Origin: Bremia lactucae
Lineage: Eukaryota; Oomycota; Peronosporomycetes; Peronosporales; Peronosporaceae
DNA: 64,000 nucleotides
NCBI RefSeq assembly: GCF_004359215.1
Contig: NC_090617.1
Span: forward strand, 2,862,356-2,926,355
Reading direction: 5' to 3'
Shown one piece after another: positions 24,279 to 35,766 of the stretch. Positions within the stretch are counted from its first letter, which is position 1, and every line of letters begins with the position of its first letter. The position numbers and the translations under genes were made by a program. Under the pieces are notes generated by a model, which saw only the letters and a program-made list of their open reading frames with translations, was not told the DNA's origin and made no database searches.

Positions 24279-26112
24279 ATGGAAGCTACTACTGAACACC
24301 ATCCTTCTAGCGAAGAAATGGTGCGTCTTTCAATCTTTAAGCATATTCCACGAAAATGGAAGCGATTCATGTTCATTAAACGCTCTTTCAGTCCCCGTCG
24401 CAAGGAGCGACTTCCAATCCTTTTAAATCTGCTCTGCACAAGTTTGGTCCGAAGAAAAAAGAGCGGGCATTATCGACAAATCTTAGCAATGCACCAACTT
24501 CAAGCTTTTTCACGCGGGGACACAAAAAGACTGCAGCGCAACACAAATTACAAGCGCCACCAGTAGCAATAAATCAATTAACTACAGGCCAATTGCCACC
24601 AGTATGGGCCACACCGTCACCGGCTCCATCCAGGTTTGTATGGCTTTAAGTATCGATGTTGATAGCAAAGCTAAGGACATCATTTCAATTATTTATAGCG
24701 TACCGGCAGCAGCCCTCATGGATTCAGTCTCACCACGATCGCGAAGTTTATCTTCTGCAGATAGTGACAGTGAAGACACAACATCTCGGACATTATATAA
24801 AAATGAACGAGGTCGTCACTCGTTGAATGCAGATGGAGAAGTAGAAAAAGAGGTGCCTCGAGCTTTACAGCACAAGGAGACGCCTGCAGCGGCTGGGATG
24901 CCTTCACGGAATGCATCAGGAAATCTTCGCTACCGACAATTTGAGCGATTAATGGAAAAGGACGTCATTGACTTGGATCAGCTTCGCAAGCTTAGCTGGG
25001 GCGGCATTCCAACAAAGTATCGTCCCACAGCCTGGCGGCTCCTGTTGGTCCGTTTTCTAATATATATATTGACGAATACAATCACATTTGCTAACGGTGT
25101 TATACTTTCGAAATGTAGGGCTACATGCCATCAAAGAAAGACAGGTGTGATGCTATGCTAAAGCGAAAACGTCAGGAATACGTCGAGTTGCTTCAGCAGT
25201 ATTATTATATTCCAGACACAGATCGAGGTTCTCGTGAACAAACGACGTTACGCCAAATTCTCGTTGATATTCCACGCACTAATGCTGACGTCCGACTCTT
25301 TCAAAACGAACGCATTCATCAGGTTCATATTTTTTTGTATGATGGACATTCTACGTGCTGTGTATTGACTAGGATGGTATTTATGTAGTCAATGGAACGT
25401 GTTCTCTATATTTGGGCAATTCGACACCCAGCAAGTGGCTACGTACAAGGCATCAATGACCTCATGACGCCATTTCTAGTCGTCTTTTTATCTGCTTTTA
25501 CCGGTGCGCTTCATTGCCAAAATACTTGATTGAAGTATTTTTGATTGGTGTCTCGATTGAGTTTTAGATGATCCGCAAAAAAGTGATATAACCACTTTGT
25601 CTGATGAAAGTTTGCAACTTGTGGAAGCAGATAGCTACTGGTGTTTGACAAAGCTTCTTGACGATATTCAAGATCATTATACCTTTGCCCAGCCAGGTCT
25701 CCAGCGAATGGTACAGCGTATGGAGGAACTCGTTCGTCGATGCGATGCCGAATTATTTGCACATATTGTGGAACGAGAGAGCGTTCAATTTGTGCAGTTT
25801 GCGTTTCGTTGGATGAATTGTTTGTTAATGCGCGAGTTACCATTAGATGGCATCGTTCGGATCTGGGATACGTATTTATGTGAAGACTCGGGCTTTGAGA
25901 GCTTTCATGTATATGTTTGCGCCGCCATTTTGATGACGTTTGGGGAGACGCTTAAGACACTAGAATTCCAAGACCTTGTTCTTTTCTTACAAAGTCTCCC
26001 GACAAAAGACTGGAAAGAAAACGAAATTGAACCTTTGCTTTCACGAGCCTTTATCCTGCAATCTTATTTCGCTGACGCACCGAGTCACCTTACCTGCCAA
26101 GCTGCTCAATAG
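24279..26112 (+). CDS. TBC-domain Rab GTPase-activating protein (TBC1D22-like)
   Basis: It accelerates GTP hydrolysis on Rab GTPases in membrane traffic. Six exons join in frame: 24279-24320, 24392-24633, 24699-25047, 25119-25322, 25389-25503 and 25568-26112. All introns are GT-AG and 64-71 nt, and the product is 498 aa. The N-terminal 150 residues are low-complexity and charged. The TBC domain begins at LRKLSWGGIPTKYRPTAWRLLL. It has the arginine-finger motif I-x-x-D-x-x-R (ILVDIPR) and the glutamine-finger motif Y-x-Q (SGYVQGIND). ERVLYIWAIRHPASGYVQGIND resembles the TBC1D22 subgroup. The end of the domain reads LLMRELPLDGIVRIWDTYL. The start was chosen as the first ATG compatible with the intron at 24321-24391. 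Confidence 0.88.
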
Positions 26113-26545
26113 AACAGACAATTAGCAATTTAACAGTCAATGACTGAAATTTCCAGAACATAAGATATTGTCAGAATATAGCTCGTGCAATGTTAGTCGA
26201 GTTTACAGGAACGTCCTCACACGGCCTATGCCCATTAGTCAATTAATTCCGGCACAGATTAGAATTATTTTTGTTGCGTCTTTGTAAAAATAATTTACCT
26301 GCGCCATACTAAGAGTACCCTTTCCTAGCAAAACGCCTTTTTACAATTGTGGTCAAAAGATGCCTTTCGTGATTGTAGCTTGTAGCTTTGCAATGTACAC
26401 TAACTTTCTATCGTCCACGTATTTTGGTCAAGTATTATAAATATAAAGAAAATACTGTCAGTTTATCGCGGCGATGGATACTTAATCTTATTAATAAAAT
26501 ACCGCTTCCACATCTAAGTCAGCGATCAAAGTTTGCAACACACAA
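26113..26545. other. AT-rich intergenic region downstream of the TBC gene
   Basis: No frame with coding character is seen. It leads into the tandem repeats at 26546. Confidence 0.4.
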
Positions 26546-26629
26546 ACGTTTTGACTATTGCCACAGACGTTTTGACTGTTGCCACAGACGTTTTGACTGT
26601 TGCCACAGACGTTTTGACTAATGTCACAG
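26546..26629 (+). repeat. four tandem 21-bp units
   Basis: Four consecutive copies of a 21-bp unit (consensus ACGTTTTGACTGTTGCCACAG) occupy this stretch. The last copy is divergent. In one frame it would encode a repeated RRFDCCH heptamer, but this seems incidental. An inverted version lies at 27548-27590. Confidence 0.85.
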
Positions 26630-27590
26630 ACAAAACACCTCGGATTGTTTTTGTTATCCCTAAATATTGAAACAAAAAAGCAATAATTTTCTACTCATTT
26701 CCTTCCTATTCCTCCCTGCAATTTTAACGATTCGCGCAATATAAACATTATTTAAGCACATATGGATTAAAATTACACTGACGAATCTGCTGTCAAAGCT
26801 GAAAGCAAACTTTCTGCCGCCACCAATGGGACTTGTTTAAGTCATTTATAATTCTCGCGAAGCCATGGAAAAGGCATCGAAATCGCACTTGACGAATTGT
26901 TGCATAGAGTTGATGAAAAACGAGCTCATTCTCCGGAAACGCATGTATAATCGCAATATACTTGCGCAACGTCACTACGTTAATTTTGCAAAGATCACAT
27001 GTCAAGACCACCTTTAGAAGGCCGACCGATATGCAGCACCGTCACGTCTTGATGGCGAATTCTCTTTTTTTCTAGCAGCAAAATCCGCACGCGTCTGCGA
27101 TCAGGAAAGCCCTTTCCTGTGTGAATATGTAGCCCACAACCGTCGCTCCTTTACCTGTCACAACACACAAAATGTAATACGGTTGATACAACTACTTTGA
27201 TGCATGGGTCAGTTAAGAGAGGAAGCACCGTTCAGCATGTCATAGGCGTCAAGAGGCCGTTGACGTCGGTAGGCGTGAAGAAGTGTGTACACGACGTCTT
27301 GCGTAATAACTTCAATCAATATCAGTGCGTGGGCTGCGGATGCATAACATGCAACGCGGGGAAAGCGCGCGCTGCGTTCTGCTTCAAGTCTGCATTCTAA
27401 GCTCGCAAAAATGCGCCGATGCGAATATTCATAATTGCAAACAACAGCTTTGAATGACACAAAATCTTATAATGTGTATCTTACGTAGAACCAATAATAG
27501 CACACAATTGACCAATCATATTAGTTTGCACCAAATAGCCAATCAGAGATGTTTTGTCTTTGGCAATAGTCAAAACGTCTGTGGTAACAG
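26610..27590. mobile_element. candidate non-autonomous DNA element with inverted ends
   Basis: The block at 26610-26640 (CGTTTTGACTAATGTCACAG and 11 more bases) is repeated in inverse orientation at 27548-27577. A further inverted 21-bp-type unit follows to about 27590. The roughly 1-kb body has no transposase frame. I could not find a clear target-site duplication, so its class is unknown. The ends could equally be two arrays of one satellite-like unit in opposite orientation. Confidence 0.4.
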
Positions 27591-28762
27591 TCGCATCCAT
27601 ATTATATGGGAGGAGTAATTAAAGGAGATATGCCCGCAGATTACCGACGTATGAGCCTATAAAAATCGCAAATCTATGAAGGAATGGGGTGCTTTGGTCG
27701 ATGATCGATTTCTAATGTAATATTAAAAGCTCACATTAAAAAATATCCGATTATTGGCTTCTTCGAGCAGGAGACGTCGCTTTCTAAAACGGTCGCTGCA
27801 TTATTCTTAATTAACTCGTATCATCCGGACGCGCATTAGGAACTTTCACGTCGGATCTTAGAAATCTGGGCGCATCTACTTGAGACGCCAGCCAACCCGG
27901 TTCCATGTATGACTTGTACTCAAATTGATTGATCGATGCATACGATAATTATGTTTAAAGTCGCTAACCCGACACTTAAAAAGATTGCGACGGTATCCTC
28001 ACAAAAATCGTTTTTTTGTAGATTTAGTCGCTTGACATTTTGAGAAAGTAGCCATGAAGCATGGACTTTATTCGAGCGATGTAGTCGTAGACTCTAGCCT
28101 ATAACGATAGAGTCATTCTAGCATTTCACAGAAGCGCATTAGGAACGAATTGGTAGATGATTTGGTGCGTAATTATAAGGCAAAGATGTTCTAATGTTCT
28201 TTTTACTAATTGTTAGGATTCTTTCCAAGCTGAACCACTTTTCGATAGAATATTTGAGTACCTACGCCTTTTGAAGGCATTACTTATACAGCGCCTCTAA
28301 TCGCACCGATTTTGAGAACGCGCAGCCGAAGGTTGATTTTGCCGCAGGAAGATCGTCGTAGTAGTCCAGTTCAGAGAGGATTTTTATATTAAACAATTAA
28401 ACAACGAGGTAGTTTTGTACTGGCGCGATCAGTTAGTTCATTGAATATCGTGCGAAAATATTGAAAGATATGGTGGGCACGGCAGAAAAGCAACAGCGAG
28501 CGACAGCCGTGTCAACTTGCTAATCGGAACGGAGCCAATGGATTTACTCAACGTTTGTGATATTGTGTCCTTTGCGATGTCTGCGCACTCCTTTAGTGTA
28601 AACACGTCTCAGATAAAGAGTGGACGCTGCAGACACGACACAGATATTGCCAAGAAGAATACAGTAGCGTTCAGCGGCAAGTTGATTAGTACCGATTAGA
28701 ATATGCTAGCGTTCATCGCATTCTGCTTTTTTTTAATTTTAATAAGCAGAAAGTTTAGCTAC
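27591..28762. pseudogene. intergenic region with decayed coding traces
   Basis: At about 27730-27940 a plus-strand reading without introns gives SHIKKYPIIGFFEQETSLSK and, after a stop, ELSRRILEIWAHLLETPANP. The character is protein-like, but I recognise no family. A 60-codon frame at 28517-28699 (MLIGTEPMDLLNVCDIVSF) has no recognisable domain. This is probably the relic of one or more lost genes. Confidence 0.3.
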
Positions 28763-28879
28763 ATGATTAAATTCCACTTGATCAGCTGCATTGGCGCTGT
28801 AGCTTTTGTCTTCTCCGTTGCATCTGAAATTGACCTCACAATAAAAAACTCGCGTGCCAGTCTTGAGCAGCGTTTATGA
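28763..28879 (+). pseudogene. short ORF with a signal-peptide-like N-terminus, probably a decayed secreted protein
   Basis: The 38-residue frame begins MIKFHLISCIGAVAFVFSVA: a short basic start, a hydrophobic core and small residues at a likely cleavage point. It stops with TGA at 28877. The same frame then stays open for another 88 codons (to 29146), with several cysteines, and another frame reads ALCTVAAVLLLPSSIALPC. This suggests a small secreted protein, as oomycetes have in large numbers, disrupted by mutation or an unseen intron. No RxLR or other effector motif is present, so no family is assigned. Confidence 0.3.
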
Positions 28880-29149
28880 AATGAGCGCAGCAGTAGCCAC
28901 GCCAGCCTTATGTACCGTGGCAGCTGTTTTGTTACTCCCATCCAGCATAGCTCTGCCTTGCTTTGCTGCCGATCCATCGCGTCACACGTGATTGTCGCTG
29001 AGGTTTGCCTTAAATGCCTCCTTTATGTGGACGCCAGCGTAATCGTGTCCATGTCGATGGATATGGCGCAAACCGGGAGGTTATCGCATAGAAGAATATC
29101 ACCATCTCTTGTTGTGGCTCATCTACGAGCGGCCCCACCTATATGAATT

Positions 29150-29890
29150 TCCGAGAAAATTATTGAGGGACATCTTTTGAGTGTCGCAATAGATAGCGGA
29201 TCACCATTTTGTCTACTAAAAGTTATTGCGACGTTTCTGTCGCATCCTATACTTCTTAATAGGAATCCTATAATCTTAAGAAAGTATGAATTGAGATCGG
29301 CTCCATATGTCCAATGCCAACAACTAACCAACACACGTTGTGTTGATTATTTATAGGCATTCTACAGTATGTCGAGGAAAATTCAAATTCATGCGAATGG
29401 GGAAGGAATTGCATTTTGATGCACAATCGCACGACTGCATCAAAGCGAGACAACGCAACGACAATCACTCTGATCGCTGTGATCAAAGCAGTCGGAAAAT
29501 TCTTAAGACAGACGGGGCTCATCGCAGCAATGTCACTGGCTGGGTACAAGCCTACGTAGTTAATGCATTGCTAGAGCGTGGCGTCGTTTCTTAGAGTGCG
29601 GACACCACCAGCCAGGACTTGACCATCACGGGCAGCTTTCCGCGATCTTTGTGCGAGATTTCGTTAAAAAACCTCATGTTAGAATGGCGGGTAGGGAATG
29701 TGTGGCGAACACTGAGGATCAACTGCATATCACATGCGATCATCGAGGTTTTTTGGGGTTTAAAAATGCCTTCATGAACCACATCAACAACAAGCGGATC
29801 TATAGCCTCAAAAGATAAAACAAGCTGAACGAGGCAAGCGCTATCCAACCTTCTCGTCACGTCGACGCCGAACTCCTCTTGTGCATAATA
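29150..29890 (+). pseudogene. possible retroelement remnant with protease-like motif
   Basis: The plus frame from about 29183 reads VAIDSGSPFCLLKVIATF, which resembles the D-S/T-G aspartic protease entry of retroelements. Further on, in the same general direction but after stops, NTEDQLHITCDHRGFLGF is seen (about 29700-29760). No LTR or RT was recognised. The assignment rests on a short motif only. Confidence 0.25.
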
Positions 29891-30056
29891 AGACCCAAGG
29901 TCCGTTGATTTTTTCTTCGTCTCAAAAACGGCACTCTACAAGTCCGAAATACATCCGTCTTCCTAGATTACACCAAATACTTATTTTTGCGCGTGCTGGC
30001 TCCCCCCTGTCGCTTTAGCCCACTTTTCGATTTTCATTGTCCGAGATCGTCCCATT

Positions 30057-31817
30057 ATGACTGAGTTTATCCGCACCATTTGGCAACATTCCGCACATCC
30101 GCGAAAGCCCACATCAACTACCGCACGGCCCGTGGATCAGCTTCGTCTGCCACCTTCGGCCGTGGACACGACGGTATCAGGAAGTTGTTGCATGGAGACG
30201 CAGCAAATGATTAAACTCGAGCCACCTGCGTCCCCTTCCTCGTCCGTAACCGAGTCGGAGTCGGGCAAGGCACAACGCATGGCTCGCGTGAATGCGCGTC
30301 GTGACAAGCGCAAGCCACTGGATGTTGCTGATATGGAGCACAGTAGCATGAGCAAGAAGCTCAAGACAGAGACGACGTTGGATCCGAGTGGCGAAGAGCG
30401 GTTGCGCGCAATGGAAGCGCAACTAGAACACTTGGATCCCGACTCGAAAGAGGCCAAGAAGAAACGACGTTTGATACGTAACCGCATGTCAGCACAACTT
30501 CATCGGGAACGCAAGAAAGCTTACGTGGGTCAGTTAGAAGATCAGCTACATGCCAAGGAAAGGGAGCTTAAAGTCTTGCAAGAGCAATTAGCGGCCATGG
30601 CTGTCGAAAGTCAGCAGCTTAAGCAACAACTTGGCCGTAAAGCAAGTGTGGAGCAAGAGCCATTGATTAAAATTGAACCTACTTTTATTGAAAAGGTTCG
30701 AGAAGCAGCTCGTGCGCCTAGCGAGGCTACCGTGGATTGGGCTGCCTGCTTGGACGATATGGATGACGCTATGGTTGGAGAGGACTTGCTCTGTGATCTC
30801 GACGAGTCGCCTTTGACCGCCTACGGCCTATGTTCGATCAGTGACGACCCCATGGCGGCAGCACTAGCAGAGGAAGAGCAGCGTCAGAAACTTCAAATGC
30901 AAACGCAGTCCCACCACGAGATCCACGCAGCCAAGAAGAATCTTGCCATGATGATGGCAATGATGTTCTCGGTCACGTTTTGTGGACAGAGTGAATCAGT
31001 GGCAAATGTCACGAGTGGCGCGCGTTTTTCGTCCATGTTCAATGCTGTACCCGTGAAAGAGTTATCGCAAATGAGCATTGCGTCTCGTATCGTGGCTTGT
31101 CTCGAGAAAACGTCGTGGAAAGATTTCCAGGACGTGTCGTCCTGGACAGCCTCTGCTGCCAGTGCTGCAGCTGCAGCGGCTATGGCCGTGTCTGAAAAGA
31201 AGTCACGGGCTCGATCGGTAGCTAACTCGCCGTCTGCGGCTTCGGACGTGACCGACTCGGGGTCATGTGATTCCCCAAAAGAGCTCGAAGATCTTGGAAA
31301 GAGCTTTGATACCGACTTGATTGAAGAATTTGTGTACCCCGTGGACCAACCCTTTGCGCCCGCGCTGGCCGATACGAATTGGTTTGGCACGGGTGTAGAC
31401 GACTTTGGCCACAGCGATGTTGAGAATGACGACGAGCATTTAAAGACGACGGTCAAGCCGATACCGGTGACTTCGCAGCTGTATGCGAAGTTGACGGCAC
31501 TTTGGAAAGAGAAGAATCAGGTGCTTTTAACAATTCGAAATAGCAAGAATGAAGTCACGAGGCGCTCGGTGGCTGACATGAGTACGATTCGCAAGGGTTT
31601 AGCGACGGGGGCTCTGTTTTCGTCAGCAAGTAATGTTGCCGTCTCTTTAAAGGACAAGCTTGTGGAGACACAAGACCGCTCGATTACGTTTCTCTACCCG
31701 TTAAGCGCGTTCTCGGAAGACCAGTCATCTGACGCGTTGCCTCCCAGTGCTTTCTCGGACCATGTGTTTCTTGAAGTGTCTTGCCAGCTTAATGGTGTGG
31801 CGAATGTAGTCTTTTAA
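30057..31817 (+). CDS. bZIP transcription factor
   Basis: This is a sequence-specific nuclear transcription factor of the bZIP class. The basic region lies near residues 133-155 (KKKRRLIRNRMSAQLHRERK) and keeps the canonical N-x7-R spacing (N, then RMSAQLH, then R). A leucine zipper follows with heptad leucines in QLEDQLHAKERELKVLQEQL. The N-terminus is Ser/Pro-rich and the middle has poly-Ala and acidic stretches that could be activation regions. The C-terminal 110 residues (YAKLTALWKEKNQVLLTIRN onward) form a conserved-looking globular part that I cannot name. It is a single exon of 586 aa. The target genes cannot be read from sequence. Confidence 0.88.
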   Translation: MTEFIRTIWQHSAHPRKPTSTTARPVDQLRLPPSAVDTTVSGSCCMETQQMIKLEPPASPSSSVTESESGKAQRMARVNARRDKRKPLDVADMEHSSMSKKLKTETTLDPSGEERLRAMEAQLEHLDPDSKEAKKKRRLIRNRMSAQLHRERKKAYVGQLEDQLHAKERELKVLQEQLAAMAVESQQLKQQLGRKASVEQEPLIKIEPTFIEKVREAARAPSEATVDWAACLDDMDDAMVGEDLLCDLDESPLTAYGLCSISDDPMAAALAEEEQRQKLQMQTQSHHEIHAAKKNLAMMMAMMFSVTFCGQSESVANVTSGARFSSMFNAVPVKELSQMSIASRIVACLEKTSWKDFQDVSSWTASAASAAAAAAMAVSEKKSRARSVANSPSAASDVTDSGSCDSPKELEDLGKSFDTDLIEEFVYPVDQPFAPALADTNWFGTGVDDFGHSDVENDDEHLKTTVKPIPVTSQLYAKLTALWKEKNQVLLTIRNSKNEVTRRSVADMSTIRKGLATGALFSSASNVAVSLKDKLVETQDRSITFLYPLSAFSEDQSSDALPPSAFSDHVFLEVSCQLNGVANVVF

Positions 31818-32212
31818 AGTGGCTGATAGACCAATTTAGTGTTAGGGAGTGCGACCAGAGCGCTCTAATCATTTCTATGTATCGTATAGTGTGAATAAGC
31901 TTAACAAGATAAGGAAAACTACGAATTTTTAAACACATGTTGTGGTAGTGTTAACGGCGATCATAAGCACAATGTTTTTCGCCACCCTTGCTAAATCTAA
32001 AGCCAAGCTGAAACGGACCGTGGTCAGTCTTCAATTACTGCTACCGCTGGCCCTGAGATTCATTGTCGATGTAAAAAGGATAGCATGAGCAACAACCTGC
32101 AACTTGCTTGAGACTTTATAGTTAAAACGTTATAAGAGTACTATGCCTATGAAGATTGGCATCGTTTATTAAATTTATATAAAAATTAACGCAAACTACT
32201 TGCTGCCATCTT
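31818..32212. other. convergent intergenic region between bZIP and GAA1
   Basis: This 395-bp stretch lies between two 3' ends. It is AT-rich, with no gene or recognised repeat. Confidence 0.5.
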
Positions 32213-34729
32213 TTAGTCACATTTTGTTTTTTTACCAGAAGGTACGGCACACGAAAAAGTGAAAATTGTGAGTGATAAAGTGTGAACCACAACGTAGATA
32301 CAGCAAATATACATCAGCGCAAGTAGATTGAGTCGCTGAGCAAAGCTGTTGACGATATAAGATAATCCAACGCCCACACCTGTTAAAAAACAAACACAAT
32401 TAGCAGTCCAAAAGTGACGAAGCTATCGTGAAACAGAAATCCTTCATCTCGTACCTTGGCGACGCCAGCTCAGTAGAAAAAGAACCATGAGTGGAGACGA
32501 GACCAAGAGCCACAGCCCATTCCAAATATTTTGTGCAGTTGTGGCCGTGTCAAATGGGACCACACGAGCAAAGTGGACCATTGGAATAGCACAAAAGAGA
32601 GCCATGGGATAGTTCAAAAGACCCAAAATACCAAGAAAGTAGCTATTTTTCACAAGAAAAAAATCATTAAGAAAAAGCACTTGGACAAAGAGGTTCTTCG
32701 ACAACGTACACTAGCATGATCATTGTAATAAATTTAATAGCCCGCCAGCCGGAATCGAGAGGTGGAATGCCATTGCTTGAATTCAAGATAGTTTTCGCTC
32801 CTATCTCTTTTGTATCATCCGATGAGGATTTAGGAAGCAGCTTTTTCAATTGTTCCGCTTCATATTTTTTAAGTTTTCTTTTCCAGTCAAATACTTCCAC
32901 ACACCCTGAAAAGCCCACCACGGAGCGGAGAGAAGGCGTTATTACCAATGCAATAAACACTTGAGCTACCGAGACCACAGTTGCTAGTTGAAACCATTGC
33001 GCAGCAGACACTTCACTAAAGCTTAATGAATGTAGCGATGCAGTTGGTGTTGCAAGAAATTGACAAATTCCAAACAACAGGAGCACACAAAGTGCTTCAA
33101 TGACAAAAACGACACTCAAGGCAAGTGCAATACGCATTCCAGTCGTTTGCGTTGCCAAGGACAGTAAATGAACAATTGCTGGCGAAAGCACCAATAGCAC
33201 GGCATAAATGTACTCACCTACAGACACAAAAGTTGTCGTGTTTGGAAGTACATAGAGAAAAAACGACTGATGCAATTTTTCTTCCAAATTGCTCAGCGCA
33301 CGAATCACCATTTCAAGCGATCGCATAACATTGCGAACAGCAAGGGGACGATCCTCTGGAGTTTCACGCGTGGTCAACGAAAGGGTGATGCTATCAATAT
33401 TGTAGCTGATAAAGTTTGCATGAGGGCCAGTGGGTCCAGTTGCTACCGTTACCATAAATTGCAGCATTCCATCGAGATTCGTAAGATAGTTGCGTAAACT
33501 TTCCTTCCATCGTGGCGGAGTATACAAGTCGTTCAAGTCCTTGAAAAAGTTCAGCTTGTTAAAACCTGAAGTATTGTCTTGTTGCCGATTTAAAGTTGTT
33601 GGAATTTGATGACGGCGTAATGCCCGTACAGCCGTATTGACAAGATCCAAGTTTGGAAGTTGGCCATTCATGCCAGCTGTAAAGATTCCCATTGTATCTG
33701 CTGGACGCGAGTTGCTTAAAGTCTCTAGATTAATAGCCGCCCGAATGACACCAGCACGCATTGGTAAAACACCTTGAATCCCACTGACAACAGGATCGAG
33801 ATGATACGCTTGTAAGTAGGCTCCTGTACCCGGAGCGTACCCATCACTTCCATCTAGCGCACCATCTACCAATAGAACGAAATCGTTAATTGATACAATG
33901 TACCAACAATTAAGTCCACTTCACCGTCTGCAGCAAGAAGAATTACGTTCTTGGCCAGCCATGTAGCACTCGCAAGGTATTTCAGCATCGCGAGTCCCAA
34001 CGCTAACCCAGAAATATCACCAGTATTCGTGCCAACGTTTCGGTAGTGTGTGACAAGAACGATCGCTTCCTATCTCACAACATGTCAGTACAAAGTTATT
34101 AGTCTATAGAGTGCGATTACCTTTCCATCAGCCAAGGGCGAGGCTTGAAGAATACCATAGACATTCGTTCGTCGTGCCGACGCTTGATCTGTTTGAAAGA
34201 CATGGTTGTAAGCTTCGACACGGTCTACGCCGCGCAGCTGCGTAGTAATCCAATCCACGACGTCCGAGCAGTTATCGCGACAGCCACTAGGAGACAAATG
34301 TGGCAGATTTTGCAGCTTTTGCTGAAATTTTCGAGCTGAATGAGCTTCCTGATGACTTGCTTGAGCCTCCATTAGGTCGATTAGCAACGCATTCTCAGAC
34401 ATGTACGTTCCACGACATTTGAGCTCGCCTACAAAGCCAAGAAGTAATTAAAGTGCATACTAAACACGTTATAGCGTTCAAACCTGTTGTAATTGTGATT
34501 GCGGGATGCAACAATAGCCACAGAAGACCTAAAAGATATGTGCCCCAGCTAAAACATGAAAGAGTAAGTGTCAGCAACGGCGAGATAGTACGAGGGCAAA
34601 TACTATTGAAAGGATTCACAATCGAGTTGAGAGTTACCATAGCGAAAGACAGCGCGATGCAATAAAGCCGCTACATTGGAGTAGCACACGTCGCGCCTTG
34701 CTTGGCGATTTGAGTTTGGTATCGCTCAT
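32213..34729 (-). CDS. GAA1: GAA1/GPAA1, GPI transamidase subunit
   Basis: This is a membrane subunit of the ER GPI transamidase that attaches glycosylphosphatidylinositol anchors to proteins. Seven exons are inferred on minus: 34729-34638, 34548-34484, 34428-34121, 34069-33904, 33865-32710, 32642-32455 and 32379-32213. They give 713 aa, near the family size. An N-terminal hydrophobic segment follows a short cytosolic start. A luminal domain carries GAYLQAYH, NGQLPNLDLVNTAV and TGPTGPHANF, all GAA1-like, then LEEKLHQSFFLYVLPNTTTFVS leads into several membrane helices. Introns are 51-89 nt except the fourth (33866-33903, 38 nt), which is suspiciously short although its ends are GT-AG and the frame is kept. 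The start lies 74 bp from the divergent gene at 34804. Confidence 0.85.
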
Positions 34730-34803
34730 TTTATTGTCGCTTTTAACTTTTTCGTAAATTTGGAGATCTAAATCAAAATTAAGAAAATGCGGTTTAAAAG
34801 CTG
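34730..34803. promoter_or_regulatory. 74-bp bidirectional promoter region
   Basis: Only 74 bp separate the GAA1 ATG (minus) and the ATG of the next gene (plus). The stretch is AT-rich. Both 5' UTRs and promoters must be extremely compact or overlap the opposing coding sequence. Confidence 0.6.
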
Positions 34804-35766
34804 ATGGAGCTAAGCGAGTACGAGGCCAAGCGCCAGCGCCGCATCGAGGCAAACCAGAGAGTCTTACAGGCACTGCATGTAATTAAAATTCCGCGACATA
34901 CTTCAACACATGCTAACAAGAAGAAAGAATTGCATCCTGTGAGACGATCGCTGCGACAGCTTCAGCAGACTGAAAGGGCTGCCGAACTTGAAGAGACGGA
35001 GATCAAGACGGTCATGGCGCTACGAGAACTGCCGTCTCGACGCAAACGATCAAAAGTGGAAAGTCTTGAGCTTGTGGAACGTATAGAGCTCTTTAATTTG
35101 CCAATTTCGCCGCTGTCAACTCGGAATCAGGGCAAAACAGTGCATCTTTCGAGCTCTCAGATAAGCATTGAGCTCGAAAATTTTCATTCACAATGGCTAG
35201 GGACACAACTGTTGCCTATGGGTAAGAATACTGTGATGCAGAGTATGTGCCCGCCTGGGTACGTTGCCAAATTCTCAAAGATGAGTGGCGTGCAGCCGTG
35301 GAAAAATGCGATCGCGCTGTTTGTGAATCTTGAGAGCGATTCGCCGTATGACAATGTGTTTCGTCACGAGGTGGTGAATGGAAGCATTGCAGTTTATTTC
35401 CAGTGGTTCGGACAGCATAGATGGCACGATGAGTCACCATTAGTTCGGCGACTACGAAATACCGAGAGAGGGAGTGAAAGCTTGCGATTTCATGAGACTT
35501 ACAATAATAAAAGCGACATAAATAAAGAGCCAGTGCTGCTCTTCCTTCGACAGACTCAGGTATAGGAGCTTTCTTAGCTCATTTAATCGTTTGCTTTCCG
35601 GATTGAGCTGACTTTGTTGTGATAGAATCCTTACATCTATTGTGGCAGGCTTGGTTACCTCGGACACTTACACGCATCCAAGCCCCTTGAGTTTCGATGG
35701 CAATTACTAGACGCCGACTCGTTGCATTGGGAAAACTTGCTCCGAAAATTGACATATTCCGAGTAA
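34804..35766 (+). CDS. uncharacterised protein with EYE-R N-terminus
   Basis: Two exons (34804-35559 and 35626-35766, intron 66 nt) give 298 aa. The N-terminus MELSEYEAKRQRRIEANQRV is of the E-Y-E-x-x-R type seen at the start of several chromatin-associated proteins, and the next 90 residues are basic. The C-terminal half holds a globular domain (PPGYVAKFSKMSGVQPWKNA, VYFQWFGQHRWHDESPLVRR). In the second exon it ends with YIYCGRLGYLGHLH, a pattern reminiscent of the Y-x-Y-x-G-R-L ending of DUF3427-type domains. I do not recognise the family with certainty. The second exon greatly improves the ending, which supports the intron. It is divergent from GAA1. Confidence 0.75.

Noticed and set aside
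26388..26621. 77-codon frame with repeated RRFDCCH
   Set aside because: It arises from the 21-bp tandem DNA repeat. It lacks an end of its own character and no homologue is known to me.
30893..31456. 187-codon minus frame opposite the bZIP gene
   Set aside because: Ser/Ala-rich shadow of the poly-Ala and acidic region of the bZIP protein.
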